Shown here one piece after another: positions 4,034 to 6,418 of a DNA stretch of 6,418 nt. The translations under genes and the position numbers were made by a program. The DNA comes from Aalborgiella sp031422495 (lineage in GTDB: Bacteria; Pseudomonadota; Gammaproteobacteria; Burkholderiales; Burkholderiaceae_C), in NCBI GenBank assembly GCA_031422495.1, contig JANPLX010000006.1, positions 1 to 6,418 of the forward strand, in the 5' to 3' direction. Positions within the stretch are counted from its first letter, which is position 1, and each line of letters starts with the position of its first letter. The notes below the pieces were generated by a model. That model ran no database searches and was not told the origin of the DNA. It was given only the letters and a program-made list of their open reading frames with translations.

Positions 4034-6418
4034 ATCGGAGTCAATTTCGCCACACTCAACGCCAGCCACTTCACCCCATGGCGCGGGAAGTTGACTTGCG
4101 CTTTGGCATCGTCGCCCAAACCTTCCAGCGTCAGCAACTTGCCTTCGCCAAATTTGGGATGAAACACTTGCATGCCGGCACGCAAGCCATGCGCAGGCTC
4201 AGCTTTTTGTTGTGGCACTACAGGACTGGCAAAGCGCTCCAAATTACCCGAATTTGACCCTAAAAATTGACCCCTAGCCGTCGTGTTATATGCCTGATAA
4301 GCTCCTGAATTAATAGCAGAATTGAAACCAGAACCGAAGCTGGATGTTTTAGGGCTGATCCATTTCAAAGCGTCTTCAGGCAGTTCGTCAAAAAACCGGC
4401 TCTTCAAGTTGTAGCGGGTTTGACCATGCAACATGCGGGTTTGCGAATGGCTGAGGTACAACCGCTTGCGGGCGCGGGTGATGGCGACGTACATCAGGCG
4501 GCGCTCTTCCTCGAGGCCGCCTATGTCTGACATGGAGTTTTCGTGCGGAAACAGCCCTTCTTCCATGCCGCCTATGAACACGCAGTCAAATTCCAGCCCT
4601 TTGGACGCATGTACTGTCATCAGCTGAATCGCGTCTTGTCCCGCTTGGGCTTGGTTGTCGCCCGATTCGAGTGCGGCATGTGTGAGAAATGCGTTGAGCG
4701 GTGACATGGTTTCGCCGGTGGCAAATTCTGCATCTAGCGCTTTGTCTGCCTCGGCTGGAACAGAAAAATCGATCCCTTGACTAGCTGGGCTTTGCGTCAA
4801 ATTTTTCGCTGAGTCTTTGTCAGCATCCTCTGTAGGCATCGCCACCGCGCTGCGTCCAAAGCCTTCAATGGTGACGAAGCTTTCCGCCGCATTCACCAAT
4901 TCTTCCAAGTTTTCAATGCGATCTGCGCCTTCGCGGTCAGCTTTGTAATGTTCGATCAAACCGCTGTGGTCTAGCAGCAGTTCGATGATTTCACGCAGGG
5001 TTGCACCCTGGGTTTTCTCCCGCAACACATCAATTTTGGCGACAAACGCGCCGATGTTGATGCCGGCTTTGCCGCCGATCAAGCTCACCGCATCGCACAG
5101 CGAGCAACCCGCTGTCTTAGCAGCGTCTTGCAGCTGCTCGATGCTGCGTGCGCCTATGCCGCGTGGTGGGAAATTCACCACACGTAAGAAGCTGGTGTCG
5201 TCCAGCGGATTTTCTAAAAGCCGCAGATATGCCAGCGCATGCTTGATCTCGGCACGCTCGAAAAAGCGCAGCCCGCCGTACACGCGGTACGGCATGGACG
5301 CGTTGAAAAGCGCGGTTTCTATGACGCGGCTTTGGGCGTTGCTGCGGTACAGCACAGCGACTTCCTTTTTCAGAAAGCTGTTGTCTGGGTTATCGCCTTT
5401 GGTGAGCTGCTTCATCTCATCCACCATCCAGGCCGCTTCCGCATAGTCGCTGGTCGACTCCACCACCCGCACCGGCTCGCCCGGGCCCTGGCTGGTGCGC
5501 AGGTTTTTGCCGAGTCGCTTGCTGTTGTGGCTGATCAGTTCATTTGCAGAATCCAAAATATTGCTGCCGCTGCGATAATTTTCTTCCAGTTTGATTTGGT
5601 GTTCCACCTTGAATTCACGCACAAAATCCGCCATGTTGCCCACGCGTGCGCCGCGAAAGGCGTAAATGCTCTGGTCGTCGTCGCCCACCGCCATCACGTT
5701 GCCCGTGGGTTTGAAGTCTGCGCCCAGCGCGGTATTCAAGGTGTTGCTGCCACCCGCCAGCATCTTGATCCAGGCGTATTGCAAGCGATTTGTGTCTTGA
5801 AACTCGTCGATCAAGATATGCCGGAAGCGGCGCTGGTAGTGCTCGCGTACAGGGTCGTTGTCGCGCAGCAGTTCGTAGCTGCGCAGCATCAGCTCACCAA
5901 AATCGACCACGCCTTCGCGCTGGCATTGCTCTTCGTACAGGGCATACAGCTCGATCTTTTTGCGGGTATCCGGGTCTTTAGCGTCTACATCACGCGGGCG
6001 CTGGCCGTCTTCTTTGCAGCCGGCAATGAACCACATCAGCTGCTTGGGTGGGTAGCGCTCGTCGTCCACTTTGAACTGTTTGCACAACCGCTTGATGGCG
6101 CTGAGCTGGTCTTGCACATCCAAAATCTGGAAGCTCTGCGGTAAATTCGCCAGCTTGTAGTGGGTGCGCAGCAGACGGTTGCACAGGCCGTGGAAGGTAC
6201 CGATCCACATACCGCGCACGTTGACAGGTAGCATCGCGGTGAGCCGCGTCATCATCTCTTTGGCGGCTTTGTTGGTGAAGGTCACCGCCATCACGCCACC
6301 GGGGGTGATCTGGCCGGTTTGTAGCAACCAAGCGATCCGGGTGGTCAATACCCGCGTTTTGCCCGAGCCTGCTCCCGCCAAAATCAAGGCGTGACCGTTT
6401 GGCAAGGTGACGGCAGCC
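4030..6418 (-). CDS. uvrD: UvrD/PcrA-type superfamily 1A DNA helicase (partial, 5' end outside window)
   Basis: A 3'-5' ATP-dependent helicase that removes the incised oligonucleotide and UvrC in excision repair and unwinds the nicked strand in mismatch repair. 795 complete codons are visible. Counted from the first of them, motifs are: Walker A GAGSGKT 15-21 (K20), Ia VTFTNKAAKEM 45-55, Ib GTFHGLCNRLL 73-83, II DEFQDT 204-209, III GDDDQSIYAFRGAR 245-258, IV EENYRSG 278-284, GGLRFFERAEIK 381-392, V VHASKGLEFD 602-611, VI EERRLMYVAITRARK 637-651. A C-terminal Tudor-like domain (about 747-795, VFHPKFGEGKLL...GVKWLALSVAKL) identifies UvrD/PcrA rather than Rep. An insert of about 14 residues precedes motif III, and acidic, Ser/Ala-rich linkers lie at 525-565 and 690-740. 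The sequence before Walker A reads AAVTLPNGHALI, so TTG 6405 is an internal Leu codon and the true start is beyond the window. It converges on the patatin gene with a 4-base overlap. Confidence 0.97.
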   Translation of the reverse strand, partial: AAVTLPNGHALILAGAGSGKTRVLTTRIAWLLQTGQITPGGVMAVTFTNKAAKEMMTRLTAMLPVNVRGMWIGTFHGLCNRLLRTHYKLANLPQSFQILDVQDQLSAIKRLCKQFKVDDERYPPKQLMWFIAGCKEDGQRPRDVDAKDPDTRKKIELYALYEEQCQREGVVDFGELMLRSYELLRDNDPVREHYQRRFRHILIDEFQDTNRLQYAWIKMLAGGSNTLNTALGADFKPTGNVMAVGDDDQSIYAFRGARVGNMADFVREFKVEHQIKLEENYRSGSNILDSANELISHNSKRLGKNLRTSQGPGEPVRVVESTSDYAEAAWMVDEMKQLTKGDNPDNSFLKKEVAVLYRSNAQSRVIETALFNASMPYRVYGGLRFFERAEIKHALAYLRLLENPLDDTSFLRVVNFPPRGIGARSIEQLQDAAKTAGCSLCDAVSLIGGKAGINIGAFVAKIDVLREKTQGATLREIIELLLDHSGLIEHYKADREGADRIENLEELVNAAESFVTIEGFGRSAVAMPTEDADKDSAKNLTQSPASQGIDFSVPAEADKALDAEFATGETMSPLNAFLTHAALESGDNQAQAGQDAIQLMTVHASKGLEFDCVFIGGMEEGLFPHENSMSDIGGLEEERRLMYVAITRARKRLYLSHSQTRMLHGQTRYNLKSRFFDELPEDALKWISPKTSSFGSGFNSAINSGAYQAYNTTARGQFLGSNSGNLERFASPVVPQQKAEPAHGLRAGMQVFHPKFGEGKLLTLEGLGDDAKAQVNFPRHGVKWLALSVAKLTPI
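4241..4273. repeat. Degenerate short tandem repeat in the uvrD C-terminal linker
   Basis: Three imperfect copies, AAATTACCC (4241-4249), AATTTGACCC (4251-4260) and AAATTGACCC (4264-4273), occur at spacings of 10-13 bases inside uvrD. They encode part of the poorly conserved linker before the Tudor-like domain. The copies are not in a constant codon phase, so the peptide (RGQFLGSNSGNL) is not clearly repetitive. Confidence 0.3.

Noticed and set aside
5239..6144. Open frame of 301 codons on plus, antisense to uvrD
   Set aside because: It lies wholly opposite conserved helicase motifs, shows no recognisable domain, and long antisense frames are usual in GC-rich genes.
4030..6405. TTG 6405 as the start of uvrD
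   Set aside because: The frame continues upstream to the window edge with residues typical of the family before Walker A; the TTG encodes an internal Leu.
1..6418. tRNA, rRNA, CRISPR array, insertion sequence, toxin-antitoxin or defence system
   Set aside because: No cloverleaf, regularly spaced repeat, transposase or recognisable defence protein was seen; nearly all bases are taken by six chromosomal genes. The patatin-like protein was considered as a CBASS effector, but it has an export signal and no cyclase neighbour.

Overview
The window looks like ordinary chromosomal core sequence from a betaproteobacterium of the Burkholderiales, most likely Comamonadaceae (Rhodoferax, Polaromonas or Limnohabitans-like). 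The reasons are the close fit of the PolA, ThrB and UvrD proteins to what I recall of that family, the thrB gene followed by a membrane protein of the BPSS1780 type typical of Burkholderiales, and moderately high GC in the conserved genes (one sampled line in polA is about 62%). This assignment rests on recognition of the proteins, not on a search.

Layout. Positions 1-602 (minus) hold the first 200 codons of polA, whose 3' part lies outside the window. A 153-bp divergent spacer (603-755) with two dyad-symmetric elements separates it from thrB (756-1721, plus), a homoserine kinase of the aminoglycoside-phosphotransferase fold. Seven bases later comes a polytopic membrane protein of unknown function (1729-2574, plus), probably in the same operon. 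It converges on an AT-rich gene for an exported TPR protein (2582-3067, minus). That gene is divergent from a patatin-like phospholipase with a twin-arginine/lipoprotein-like signal (3110-4033, plus). The patatin gene converges on uvrD (4030-6418, minus), and the two overlap by 4 bases at their stops. The 5' end of uvrD lies outside the window.

How the genes relate. PolA and UvrD act in the same repair steps (UvrD removes the incised strand and UvrC, Pol I resynthesises), but plus-strand genes lie between them, so this is co-location and not an operon. ThrB commits homoserine to threonine synthesis. The TPR and patatin genes share a 42-bp divergent promoter region in which candidate -10 elements for the two directions overlap; both products appear to be exported.

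No RNA gene, mobile element, CRISPR array or prophage was seen, and there is no gene-free stretch over 300 bases. I found no convincing new biological system. The points most worth checking are a terminator-shaped hairpin inside the membrane-protein gene, the overlapping divergent promoters near 3080, the dyads between polA and thrB, and sharp changes in base composition.
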